This document shows, piece by piece, positions 41,489 to 49,624 of a stretch of DNA of 64,000 nucleotides (the first letter of the stretch is position 1; each line of letters opens with the position of its first letter). The position numbers and the translations under genes are program-made. Under the pieces are notes generated by a model that searched no databases, had not been told where the DNA came from, and was given only the letters and a program-made list of their open reading frames with translations. This DNA is from Streptomyces sp. NBC_00247. Lineage in GTDB: Bacteria; Actinomycetota; Actinomycetes; Streptomycetales; Streptomycetaceae. Where the stretch lies: positions 4,608,001 to 4,672,000 of the forward strand of contig NZ_CP108093.1 of NCBI RefSeq assembly GCF_036188265.1. Reading direction: 5' to 3'.

Positions 41489-43167
41489 GCCACGACCACG
41501 ACGACCGGCCCCGCCTCACCGAGGCCCAGGCCGAAGCCGCACTCAACCCGCCGCCCGGCCGCAACGGCGGTGACCTCGTCGTCGAGTCCCTCCAGGGCCT
41601 CGGCGCGACCACCGTCTTCGGCCTGCCCGGCCAGCACGCGCTCGGCATGTTCGACGCCCTGCGCCGCTCCTCCCTCTCGTACGTCGGACTCCGCGTCGAG
41701 AACAACGCGGGCTTCGCGGCCGACGCCTACGGCCGCATCACCGGAGAGGTCGCCCCGCTGCTCCTCTCCACCGGCCCCGGCGCGCTGACCTCGCTCGCCG
41801 CCCTCCAGGAGGCGGCGGCGGCCTCCGCTCCCGTGCTCGCGATCTCCAGCCAGATCCCGACCGCCGGCCTCGGCGGCGGCCGCCACGGCTACCTGCACGA
41901 ACTGCGCGACCAGAAGGCCTCCTTCCGTGACGTGGTGAAGTCCGTCCACACCGTGCGGACCGCCTCACAGATCCCCTCCGCCATCGCCGCCGCCTGGGAG
42001 TCCGCCCTCACCGCCCCGCACGGGCCGGTCTGGATCGAGATCCCGCAGGACGTGCTGCTCGCCGAGACCACGCTGCCGCCGGTCTCCGCGATGGACGCCA
42101 CCCCGCGCGAGCTCTACCCGCGCCCCGAGCTCACCCTCGCCGCCGCCCGGCTGCTCTCCCGCGCCGAACGCCCCGCGATCATCGCGGGCGGCGGTGTGGT
42201 CCGCTCCGACGCGAGCGGCAAGCTGCTCGCCCTCGCCGAGAAGCTGGACGCCCCGGTCGTCACCACCTTCGGCGGCAAGGGCGCCTTCCCCTGGGAGCAC
42301 CCCCTTTCGCTCCAGTCCTGGCTGGAGGACCGGCACACCACCGACTTCCTGGAGTCCGCCGACGTCCTCCTCGTCATCGGCTCCGGGCTCGGCGAACTCT
42401 CCTCGAACTACCACACCTTCAGCCCCCGGGGCCGGGTCATCCAGATCGAGGCGGACGCCGGGAAGCTGGAGTCCAACCACCCCGCCCTCGGCATCCACTC
42501 CGACGCCCGCGAAGCCCTCGCCGACCTCCTGGAAGCGGTCGAGACCCGCGAGGACCCCACCGCCCCGACGCGCGTCCGGACCCTGCTGGAGCAGGTCCGG
42601 GACCGCATCGACGCCCAGGACCTCACCCTGGAGCAGCGCGTCCTCGCCTCCGTCCGCGAGGCGCTCCCGGACACCGCGCCCAGCTTCTGGGACATGACGA
42701 TCCTGGCCTATTGGGCCTGGTCCGCCTTCGACTCTCGCCACCCCAACACCATGCACTCCGCCCAAGGCGCCGGCGGTCTCGGCTACGCCTTCCCGGCGGC
42801 GCTCGGAGCGGCTGCCGCCGACCCGGGGCGGCCGGTGCTCGCCGTCTCCGGCGACGGCGGCTCGATGTACTCCATCGCCGAGCTCGCCACCGCCCGCCAG
42901 TACGACCTCCCGGTCACCTGGCTGATCGTCGACGACGGCGGCTACGGCATCCTGCGCGAGTACATGACGGGCGCATTCGGCGAGGCCACCGCCACCGAGC
43001 TGGCCCGGCCGGACTTCGTCGCCCTCGCCGAGTCCTTCGGCGTCCCGGCCGTCCGCACCACACCGGACGACCTCGCCGCCGACCTGGCGAAGGCGCTCGC
43101 CGCGCCCGGCCCGTCCGTGGTCGTGCTCCCGGCGCTGCTCAAGATGTTCGCCCCGACGCATCTGTAG
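41485..43167 (+). CDS. Thiamine-diphosphate decarboxylase/synthase-like enzyme
   Basis: The product has 560 residues from GTG 41485, coupled to agmatinase. It has the three TPP domains: FGLPGQHALGMFDALRRSS and VENNAGFAADAYGRITG near the N-terminus with the catalytic Glu (GLRVENNAG), the central domain (AERPAIIAGGGVVRSDAS), and the C-terminal AVSGDGGSMYSIAELATARQYDLPVTWLIVDDGGYG with the GDG...N-like metal site. The motif GDGGSMYS and the middle DD in IVDDGGYG replace the usual GDGxx...NN; the metal-binding Asn is a Gly or Asp here. It resembles acetolactate synthase, but its substrate in guanidine catabolism is unknown. Confidence 0.85.
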   Translation: MSHDHDDRPRLTEAQAEAALNPPPGRNGGDLVVESLQGLGATTVFGLPGQHALGMFDALRRSSLSYVGLRVENNAGFAADAYGRITGEVAPLLLSTGPGALTSLAALQEAAAASAPVLAISSQIPTAGLGGGRHGYLHELRDQKASFRDVVKSVHTVRTASQIPSAIAAAWESALTAPHGPVWIEIPQDVLLAETTLPPVSAMDATPRELYPRPELTLAAARLLSRAERPAIIAGGGVVRSDASGKLLALAEKLDAPVVTTFGGKGAFPWEHPLSLQSWLEDRHTTDFLESADVLLVIGSGLGELSSNYHTFSPRGRVIQIEADAGKLESNHPALGIHSDAREALADLLEAVETREDPTAPTRVRTLLEQVRDRIDAQDLTLEQRVLASVREALPDTAPSFWDMTILAYWAWSAFDSRHPNTMHSAQGAGGLGYAFPAALGAAAADPGRPVLAVSGDGGSMYSIAELATARQYDLPVTWLIVDDGGYGILREYMTGAFGEATATELARPDFVALAESFGVPAVRTTPDDLAADLAKALAAPGPSVVVLPALLKMFAPTHL

Positions 43168-43211
43168 CCGCGCCCGCGGACGCACCGGAGCAGCGATGAT
43201 CCGGGAGGCAG

Positions 43212-43245
43212 GGCCGGTGTGTGCTGGTCTCAGCGCACACCGGCC
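43212..43245. terminator. Bidirectional terminator
   Basis: GGCCGGTGTGTGCT (43212-43225) and AGCGCACACCGGCC (43232-43245) pair over 14 bases with one mismatch. The right arm covers the last codons of the convergent minus-strand gene, so both transcripts end here. Confidence 0.75.
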
Positions 43246-43595
43246 TTCTTCTCGATGAGGGCTATCTGGTCCTCGCGCCCCCGCAGGAATTCCGCCTGTC
43301 CCTTCGTGTCGAGACTTCCGGGGAATTCCCTCGCCACCGGCATCGCGTCCGGCAGCATCCCGAACACCGTGTCGACCGATTCGACCGGATGCTTGCGCCG
43401 CGCGTCCATGTAGTACTTTCCTGCGAGGGCAAGCGCCTCCCGGAGATGGCCCAGAGGCTTCTCGGCGGTCCTGACGCGGTGCCCGTCCTCGCCGAGCCGC
43501 ACTCCGCCGCCCGGGCTCAGGCGTTGCAGCACTTCGAGCACCGCGTACACGCGGCCGCTGCGGTACGCGTCCGTCCTCGTCATGTCGTCGGTCAT
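43230..43595 (-). CDS. Small protein resembling the Cas8c/Csd1 C-terminus
   Basis: The product has 121 residues from ATG 43595. The pattern RSGRVYAVLEVLQRL, then YYMDARRKHP, then VFGMLPDAMPVAREFPGSLDTKGQAEFLRGREDQ matches, by recollection, the last helices of type I-C Cas8c/Csd1 (GRLxAVLExxQ ... FPxxLxxxxQxxFxLGYYxQ). That C-terminal part is made separately as Cas11c in type I-C CRISPR systems. Here there is no other cas gene and no CRISPR array, so it is an orphan. It could also be an unrelated helical protein with the same pattern. A purine-rich GGGGGACG precedes the start. Confidence 0.55.
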   Translation of the reverse strand: MTDDMTRTDAYRSGRVYAVLEVLQRLSPGGGVRLGEDGHRVRTAEKPLGHLREALALAGKYYMDARRKHPVESVDTVFGMLPDAMPVAREFPGSLDTKGQAEFLRGREDQIALIEKKAGVR

Positions 43596-43928
43596 GGAAC
43601 GTCCCCCGTCCCTCCGGCCGGAGTGCCCAGCCCTTCGGGAGACCCGAATGCGCCGAAGACTCCGACATCCCTGACGTCCTGGCTCCACCCCTCCGGCGGA
43701 GCCCGTCGCCGTCTTGGTCACCCAGCGTAGTCGTGGTCGAACGTGCGTAGGGGGTTCGGCGGCCGACTTCAGTCGATCGGGTGATGTACCGCAGGACCAT
43801 TGACCGACGTTTGTTGCAGCGGGATGAAATCCGCAGCCCAGGGCGTTGGTGCGTTGCGGAAGATCAGAGGGAGTGACGTCACGCGACAGCACGTTCGCAG
43901 GCGGCAGCAGGGCGATCGGGAGGCATCG

Positions 43929-46900
43929 GTGGCGGGCGCGGAACAACGGGGCAGTGGCGAACAATCATCCGGGGGACAGGACACCGGACGACCCGGGGTC
44001 ACCGGCCAGGAGACCACCGGCCGGTCGACCCCGGGCCAGGAGACCTCCGGCCAGAACACCACCGGCCGGTCGACCCCGGGCCAGAACACCTCCGGCCAGA
44101 ACACCACCGGCCGGAAGACCGGCCGCGAGACCGACGCCCGGAAGACCCCCGGCCACGGGGCCCCCGCCCCCCAGGGCTGGGCCCGCCGCCTGACCGGATA
44201 CGCGTGGCGGTACCGCCGTGACGTGATCCTGGCGCTCGGCGCCTCCCTCGCCGGGATGGCCGTGATGGCCCTCGTGCCGCTGATCACCAAGGTGATCATC
44301 GACGACGTCGTCACCGCGCACACCCGCTCGCTCGCCGTCTGGACCGGCCTGCTGATAGGAGCGGCGGTCGTCATCTACGCCACCGCCTTCGTCCGCCGCT
44401 ACTACGGCGGACGGCTCGCGCTCGACGTGCAGCACGACCTCCGTACCGAGATGTACGCGACGATCACCAAGCTCGACGGCAGACGCCAGGACGAGCTCTC
44501 CACCGGCCAGGTCGTCGGCCGCGCCACCAGCGACCTCCAGCTCATCCAGAGCCTGCTGTTCATGCTCCCGATGACCATCGGGAACATCCTGCTCTTCCTC
44601 GTCTCCCTGGTGATCATGGCGTGGCTCTCGCCGCTGCTGACCCTGGTCGCCGTCGCCGTCGCACCCGCCATCTGGTTCATCGCCCGCCGCTCCCGGGCCC
44701 GCCTCTTCCCGGCCACCTGGTACGCCCAGAGCCAGGCCGCCGCCGTAGCCGGAGTGGTCGACGGGGCCGTCTCCGGCGTCCGGGTCGTCAAGGGGTTCGG
44801 CCAGGAGGGGCAGGAGACCGGGAAGCTCCGCGAGGTCGGCCGGCGGCTGTTCGCGGGCCGGATGCGCACCATCCGGCTGAACGCCCGCTACACCCCCGCC
44901 CTCCAGGCCGTGCCCGCGCTCGGGCAGGTCGCGATGCTGGCGCTCGGCGGCTGGCTGGCGACCCGGGGCGAGATCACCCTCGGCACGTTCGTCGCGTTCT
45001 CCTCGTACCTCGCCCAGCTCGTCGGCCCGGTCCGGATGCTCGCCGTGGTCCTCACCGTGGGCCAGCAGGCCCGCGCCGGTGTGGACCGGGTGCTGGAGCT
45101 GATCGACACCGAGCCGACGTTCGCCGACGGCACCGAGGAGCTGCCGGCCGACGCCCCGGCCGGTGTCGAGTTCGACGACGTGAGCTTCGGCTACGGCACG
45201 CCCCCGGGCGCCCCCGCGGCGGACCCCGGCCTCGGCGCGGACACCGCGCACACCGCCCACGTGGAGGACGGCGAGGAGACCCACTACCGCCCCGTCCTGC
45301 AGGGCTTCTCCCTCTCCATCGCCCCCGGTGAGACCGTCGCCCTGGTCGGCGCCTCCGGAAGCGGCAAGTCCACCGTCTCCCTGCTGCTGCCGCGCTTCTA
45401 CGACGTGACGCACGGCGCCGTCCTCGTCGGCGGCCACGACGTCCGCGAGCTGACCCTCGACTCCCTGCGCGCCGCCATCGGGCTCGTCCCCGAGGACAGC
45501 TTCCTCTTCTCCGAGAGCGTCGGCGCCAACATCGCCTACGGCCGCCCCGACGCCACCCAGGAGCAGATCGAGGCCGCCGCCCGCGCCGCGCAGGCCGACC
45601 GTTTCATCGCCGAGCTGCCGAACGGCTACGACACCAAGGTCGGCGAGCACGGCCTCACCCTCTCCGGCGGGCAGCGCCAGCGCGTCGCCCTGGCCCGCGC
45701 GATCCTCACCGACCCCCGGCTGCTCGTCCTGGACGACGCCACCTCGGCCGTCGACGCCCGCGTGGAGCACGAGATCCACGAGACCCTGCGGCAGGTGATG
45801 GCGGGCCGCACCACCCTGCTCATCGCCCACCGCCGCTCCACCCTCGGCCTCGCCGACCGCATCGCCGTCCTGGACGACGGGCGGCTCTCCGACGTCGGCA
45901 CCCACGAGGAGCTGGAGCGGCGCTCCGCGCTCTACCGCCGGCTGCTCACCGACCCCGACGAGCTGGGCGGCACCTCGCCCGGCCACCAGCCGCCGCGCGT
46001 CCCGCCCCTGGAGGACGACCGCACGCTCCAGGAGGAGATGGAGGCGGAGTTCGACGCCGAACGCGGCATCACCCCGGCCCTCTGGATCCGCAAGGAGCAG
46101 GAGCGCGACCGGGCCACCGCGGGGATGCCCGCCACACCGGAGCTGCTCGCCCAGGTGGAGGCGCTGCCGCCCGCCACCGACGTCCCGGACATCGACGAGG
46201 ACCGGGCCGTCCGCCCGGAGGACTCGTACGGCCTGCGCAGACTGCTGCGCGGCTTCGGGGCGGTGCTGCTCGTCAGCCTCGCGCTGGTGGCCGTGGACGC
46301 CGGGATGGGGCTGCTGCTGCCGGTGCTGATCCGCCACGGCATCGACTCGGGCGTCACGCAGATGTCCACCGGCGCGATCTGGACGGCCTCGCTCCTCGCG
46401 CTGGCCGCCGTCGTCGTGCAGTGGGCGGCGCAGATCGGGGAGACCCGCAAGACCGGCCGTACCGGTGAGCGGGTGCTGTACTCGCTGCGGCTCAAGATCT
46501 TCTCGCAGCTCCAGCGGCTCGGCCTCGACTACTACGAGCGTGAGCTGACCGGCCGGATCATGACCAGGATGACGACGGACGTGGACGCCCTGTCCTCGTT
46601 CCTGCAGACCGGTCTGGTCACGGCGTTCGTCTCGGCCGTCACCTTCTTCGGGATCATGGCGGTCCTGCTGGTCCTGGACCTGCAACTGGCCCTCGTCGTC
46701 TTCGCCACCCTGCCGTTCCTGATCGCCGGGACCGTCGTGTTCCGACGCAAGAGCGTGGCCGCGTACCAGCTGGCCCGTGAGCGCATCGGCGCGGTCAACG
46801 CCGACCTCCAGGAGTCCGTCTCCGGGCTGCGGATCGTGCAGGCGTTCAACCGCGAGCGGGACGGCGCGGCGCGGTTCGCGGAGCGCAGCACCAGCTACCG

Positions 46901-47954
46901 GCAGGCGCGGGTCCGCGGCCAGTGGCTGATCTCGGTGTACTTCCCGTTCGTCCAGCTGCTCTCCTCCGTCGCCTCGGCCGCCGTGCTGATCGTCGGAGCG
47001 GGCCGGGTCGACGACGGGACGCTGATGGTGGGCGCGCTCGTCGCCTATCTGCTCTACATCGACCTGTTCTTCGCCCCCGTGCAGCAGCTCTCCCAGGTCT
47101 TCGACGGCTACCAGCAGGCGACCGTCTCGCTCGGCCGCATCCAGGAGCTGCTGCGGGAGCCCACCTCGACCGCCGATCCCGACGAGCCGGTGGAGCTGAC
47201 CGAGCTGCGGGGCGACATCGCGTTCGAGGACGTGTCCTTCGCGTACGGGGGCGAGGAGGAGGCCCTCACCGGCATCGACCTGCGCATTCCGGCCGGGCAG
47301 ACCGTGGCGTTCGTCGGTGAGACGGGTGCGGGCAAGTCCACGCTGGTCAAGCTGGTCGCCCGGTTCTACGACCCGACGTCCGGCCGGGTCACCGCGGACG
47401 GGACCGATCTGCGGCAGCTCGACATGACGGAGTACCGGCACCACCTCGGGGTCGTCCCGCAGGAGTCGTACCTCTTCCCCGGCACGGTCCGCGACGCCAT
47501 CGCGTACGGCATCCCGGACGCCTCCGACGCACGGGTGGAGGCGGCGGCCCGGGCGGTCGGCGCGCACGACATGATCGCGACGCTGGACGGCGGCTACCTC
47601 CACGAGGTCGCGGAGCGTGGCCGCAACCTCTCCGCAGGACAGCGCCAGCTGATCGCGCTGGCCCGTGCCGAGCTGGTCGATCCCGACGTGCTGCTGCTCG
47701 ACGAGGCCACCGCCTCCCTGGACCTGGCCAGCGAGGCCCTGGTGAACCAGGCGACCGACCGGCTCACCGGCCGCCGCACCACGCTGGTGGTCGCCCACCG
47801 GCTGACCACGGCGGCGCGCGCGGACCGGGTCGTGGTGATGGAGCACGGCCGGGTGGTGGAGGACGGTACGCACGACGAACTCCTCGCCCTCCAGGGCCGG
47901 TACGCCCGGCTGTGGCGCACCTTCATAGGGGAGGACGAGCCCGCCGCCGTCTGA
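43929..47954 (+). CDS. Fused heterodimeric-type ABC exporter
   Basis: The product has 1341 residues from GTG 43929, which has GGGAGG 6 bases upstream. It holds two complete exporter halves in one chain: TM1 (about 95-380)-NBD1 (about 410-680) and TM2 (about 780-1060)-NBD2 (about 1080-1341). NBD1 has GASGSGKS, LSGGQRQR and a Walker B ending LDDATS, where the catalytic Glu is Asp. NBD2 has GETGAGKS, LSAGQRQL and an intact LDEATAS. So the site of NBD1 Walker A/B with NBD2 LSAGQ is degenerate and the other is consensus, as in BmrCD or TM287/288. The first 80 residues are a low-complexity Thr/Gly/Gln repeat. It probably exports a drug or lipid. Confidence 0.9.
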   Translation: MAGAEQRGSGEQSSGGQDTGRPGVTGQETTGRSTPGQETSGQNTTGRSTPGQNTSGQNTTGRKTGRETDARKTPGHGAPAPQGWARRLTGYAWRYRRDVILALGASLAGMAVMALVPLITKVIIDDVVTAHTRSLAVWTGLLIGAAVVIYATAFVRRYYGGRLALDVQHDLRTEMYATITKLDGRRQDELSTGQVVGRATSDLQLIQSLLFMLPMTIGNILLFLVSLVIMAWLSPLLTLVAVAVAPAIWFIARRSRARLFPATWYAQSQAAAVAGVVDGAVSGVRVVKGFGQEGQETGKLREVGRRLFAGRMRTIRLNARYTPALQAVPALGQVAMLALGGWLATRGEITLGTFVAFSSYLAQLVGPVRMLAVVLTVGQQARAGVDRVLELIDTEPTFADGTEELPADAPAGVEFDDVSFGYGTPPGAPAADPGLGADTAHTAHVEDGEETHYRPVLQGFSLSIAPGETVALVGASGSGKSTVSLLLPRFYDVTHGAVLVGGHDVRELTLDSLRAAIGLVPEDSFLFSESVGANIAYGRPDATQEQIEAAARAAQADRFIAELPNGYDTKVGEHGLTLSGGQRQRVALARAILTDPRLLVLDDATSAVDARVEHEIHETLRQVMAGRTTLLIAHRRSTLGLADRIAVLDDGRLSDVGTHEELERRSALYRRLLTDPDELGGTSPGHQPPRVPPLEDDRTLQEEMEAEFDAERGITPALWIRKEQERDRATAGMPATPELLAQVEALPPATDVPDIDEDRAVRPEDSYGLRRLLRGFGAVLLVSLALVAVDAGMGLLLPVLIRHGIDSGVTQMSTGAIWTASLLALAAVVVQWAAQIGETRKTGRTGERVLYSLRLKIFSQLQRLGLDYYERELTGRIMTRMTTDVDALSSFLQTGLVTAFVSAVTFFGIMAVLLVLDLQLALVVFATLPFLIAGTVVFRRKSVAAYQLARERIGAVNADLQESVSGLRIVQAFNRERDGAARFAERSTSYRQARVRGQWLISVYFPFVQLLSSVASAAVLIVGAGRVDDGTLMVGALVAYLLYIDLFFAPVQQLSQVFDGYQQATVSLGRIQELLREPTSTADPDEPVELTELRGDIAFEDVSFAYGGEEEALTGIDLRIPAGQTVAFVGETGAGKSTLVKLVARFYDPTSGRVTADGTDLRQLDMTEYRHHLGVVPQESYLFPGTVRDAIAYGIPDASDARVEAAARAVGAHDMIATLDGGYLHEVAERGRNLSAGQRQLIALARAELVDPDVLLLDEATASLDLASEALVNQATDRLTGRRTTLVVAHRLTTAARADRVVVMEHGRVVEDGTHDELLALQGRYARLWRTFIGEDEPAAV
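44008..44118 (+). repeat. Tandem coding repeat, N-terminus of ABC exporter
   Basis: A unit of about 30-45 bases is repeated, encoding TTGRSTPGQETSGQN, TTGRSTPGQNTSGQN and TTGRKTGR. Copies are nearly identical in DNA. The segment is cytoplasmic, before the first membrane helix, and is likely disordered. Confidence 0.8.
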
Positions 47955-48065
47955 GCGGCACCCCGACACGCCCTGGCCGCGCCGCGCCGGGGCAACTGGG
48001 TCTGGCGTGGTGCGTGTTGCTCCCGCTAGGTTCACGGCCAACGTCGTGAACCCAGGGGAGTGCGT

Positions 48066-49538
48066 ATGCGCAAGACGCTCAGAGGTGTTCTGTCGCTCGC
48101 GTTGCTGATCGGCACGGTCGGTGCGACAGGCGCCTCGGCCGGAGCGGCCACCGCCGCGCAGCCGGCCGCGGAGCGGACGGGGACCGCCGCGACCGCCGAC
48201 AGCGCGGACATCAGGGACCGCATCCTCGCCATACCGGGCATGAGCCTGATCGAGGAGAAGCCGGTCACCGGCTACCGCTACTTCGTCCTCGGCTACACGC
48301 AGCCGATCGACCACCGCCACCCGTCCAAGGGCACGTTCCAGCAGCGGATCACCCTGCTGCACAAGGACACCTCGCGGCCCACGGTCTTCTTCACCAGCGG
48401 GTACAACGTCTCCACCTCGGCGAGCCGCAGCGAGCCCACCCGGATCGTGGACGGCAACCAGGTCTCCCTGGAGTACCGGTTCTTCACGCCCTCGCGCCCC
48501 CAGCCCGCCGACTGGTCCAAGCTCGACATCTGGCAGGCGGCCAGTGACCAGCACCGGGTGTACACCGCGCTGAAGAAGATCTACAGCCAGAACTGGCTGG
48601 CCACCGGCGGCTCCAAGGGCGGCATGACCGCGACCTACTACGAGCGCTACTACCCGAAGGACATGGACGGCGTCGTCGCCTACGTCGCACCGAACGACGT
48701 GGTGAACGACGAGGACTCCGCGTACGACCGCTTCTTCGGATCGGTCGGCACGAAGGAGTGCCGCGACAAGCTGAGCGGCGTCCAGCGCGAGGCCCTGATC
48801 CGGCGTGCGCCCCTGGAGGAGAAGTACGCGGCGTACGCGGCGGAGAACGGCTACACCTTCACCACCGTGGGCACCCTCGACAGGGCGTACGAGGCCGTCG
48901 TCATGGACTACGTCTGGGCGTTCTGGCAGTACAGCAAGGTCGCCGACTGCGCGACCCTGCCGGCCGACGCCACGACCGCCACCGACCAGGAGATCTGGGA
49001 CTCGGTCGACGCCATCTCGGGCTTCTCCGCCTACGCCGACCAGGGACTGGAGACGTACACGCCGTACTACTACCAGGCCGGTACCCAGCTCGGTTCGCCC
49101 GACATCGCCCAGCCGTGGCTCGGCATGCTGAGCCGGTACGGCTACCAGCCGCCGCGCAACTTCGTGCCGCGCTCCATCCCCATGACCTTCCAGAAGGGCG
49201 TCATGCGGGACGTGGACTCCTGGGTCACCCACCACGCCACCCGGATGATGTACGTCTACGGGCAGAACGACCCGTGGGGCGCCGAGCGGTTCGCCCCCGG
49301 CAAGGGCTCCCGCGACTCCTACGTCTACACCCAGCCCGGCGGCAACCACGGCTCGAACGTGGCGGGCCTGGTGGCCGACGAGAGCGCGGCGGCCACCGCG
49401 ACCATCCTGCGGTGGGCGGGCGTCACCCCCGCCGCCGTCGCCGCCGACCCCGCGAAGGCGGCCCCGCTGGCGACGTACGACACCCGCCTCGACAAGCAGG
49501 ACGAGCAGCTGAACCGCCGGCACACCCGGCGTCCCTGA
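48066..49538 (+). CDS. Secreted S28-like (tripeptidyl) peptidase
   Basis: The product has 490 residues from ATG 48066, with AGGGGAG in the leader. Residues 1-35 are a signal peptide (LSLALLIGTVGATGASAGAATA). The alpha/beta hydrolase core has LATGGSKGGMTATYYERYYPKDMDG with the nucleophile Ser in GGSKGG, and later MYVYGQNDPWGAE and QPGGNHGSNV with the Asp and His. The family is prolyl tripeptidyl aminopeptidase of Streptomyces (S28/PS-10). It acts outside the cell on proline-containing peptides. It has its own terminator. Confidence 0.88.
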   Translation: MRKTLRGVLSLALLIGTVGATGASAGAATAAQPAAERTGTAATADSADIRDRILAIPGMSLIEEKPVTGYRYFVLGYTQPIDHRHPSKGTFQQRITLLHKDTSRPTVFFTSGYNVSTSASRSEPTRIVDGNQVSLEYRFFTPSRPQPADWSKLDIWQAASDQHRVYTALKKIYSQNWLATGGSKGGMTATYYERYYPKDMDGVVAYVAPNDVVNDEDSAYDRFFGSVGTKECRDKLSGVQREALIRRAPLEEKYAAYAAENGYTFTTVGTLDRAYEAVVMDYVWAFWQYSKVADCATLPADATTATDQEIWDSVDAISGFSAYADQGLETYTPYYYQAGTQLGSPDIAQPWLGMLSRYGYQPPRNFVPRSIPMTFQKGVMRDVDSWVTHHATRMMYVYGQNDPWGAERFAPGKGSRDSYVYTQPGGNHGSNVAGLVADESAAATATILRWAGVTPAAVAADPAKAAPLATYDTRLDKQDEQLNRRHTRRP

Positions 49539-49553
49539 CCCGCACCACGCACA

Positions 49554-49598
49554 GCGCCCGGCGCGCGCCCGCTTCCACAGCGGGCGCGCGCCGGGCGC
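49554..49598. terminator. Bidirectional terminator
   Basis: The arms 49554-49572 and 49580-49598 form a 19-base perfect GC stem with a 7-base loop, between the convergent peptidase and GH3 genes. Confidence 0.9.
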
Positions 49599-49624
49599 GT
49601 TTCGGGGCAGGGCCCGACCGGTGC

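Noticed and set aside
43965..49523. Open frame of 1852 codons on the minus strand across the ABC exporter
   Set aside because: It is antisense to a clear ABC exporter and an S28 peptidase, and its composition (Gly, Val, Arg, Asp, Glu) is that of a shadow frame in high-GC DNA.
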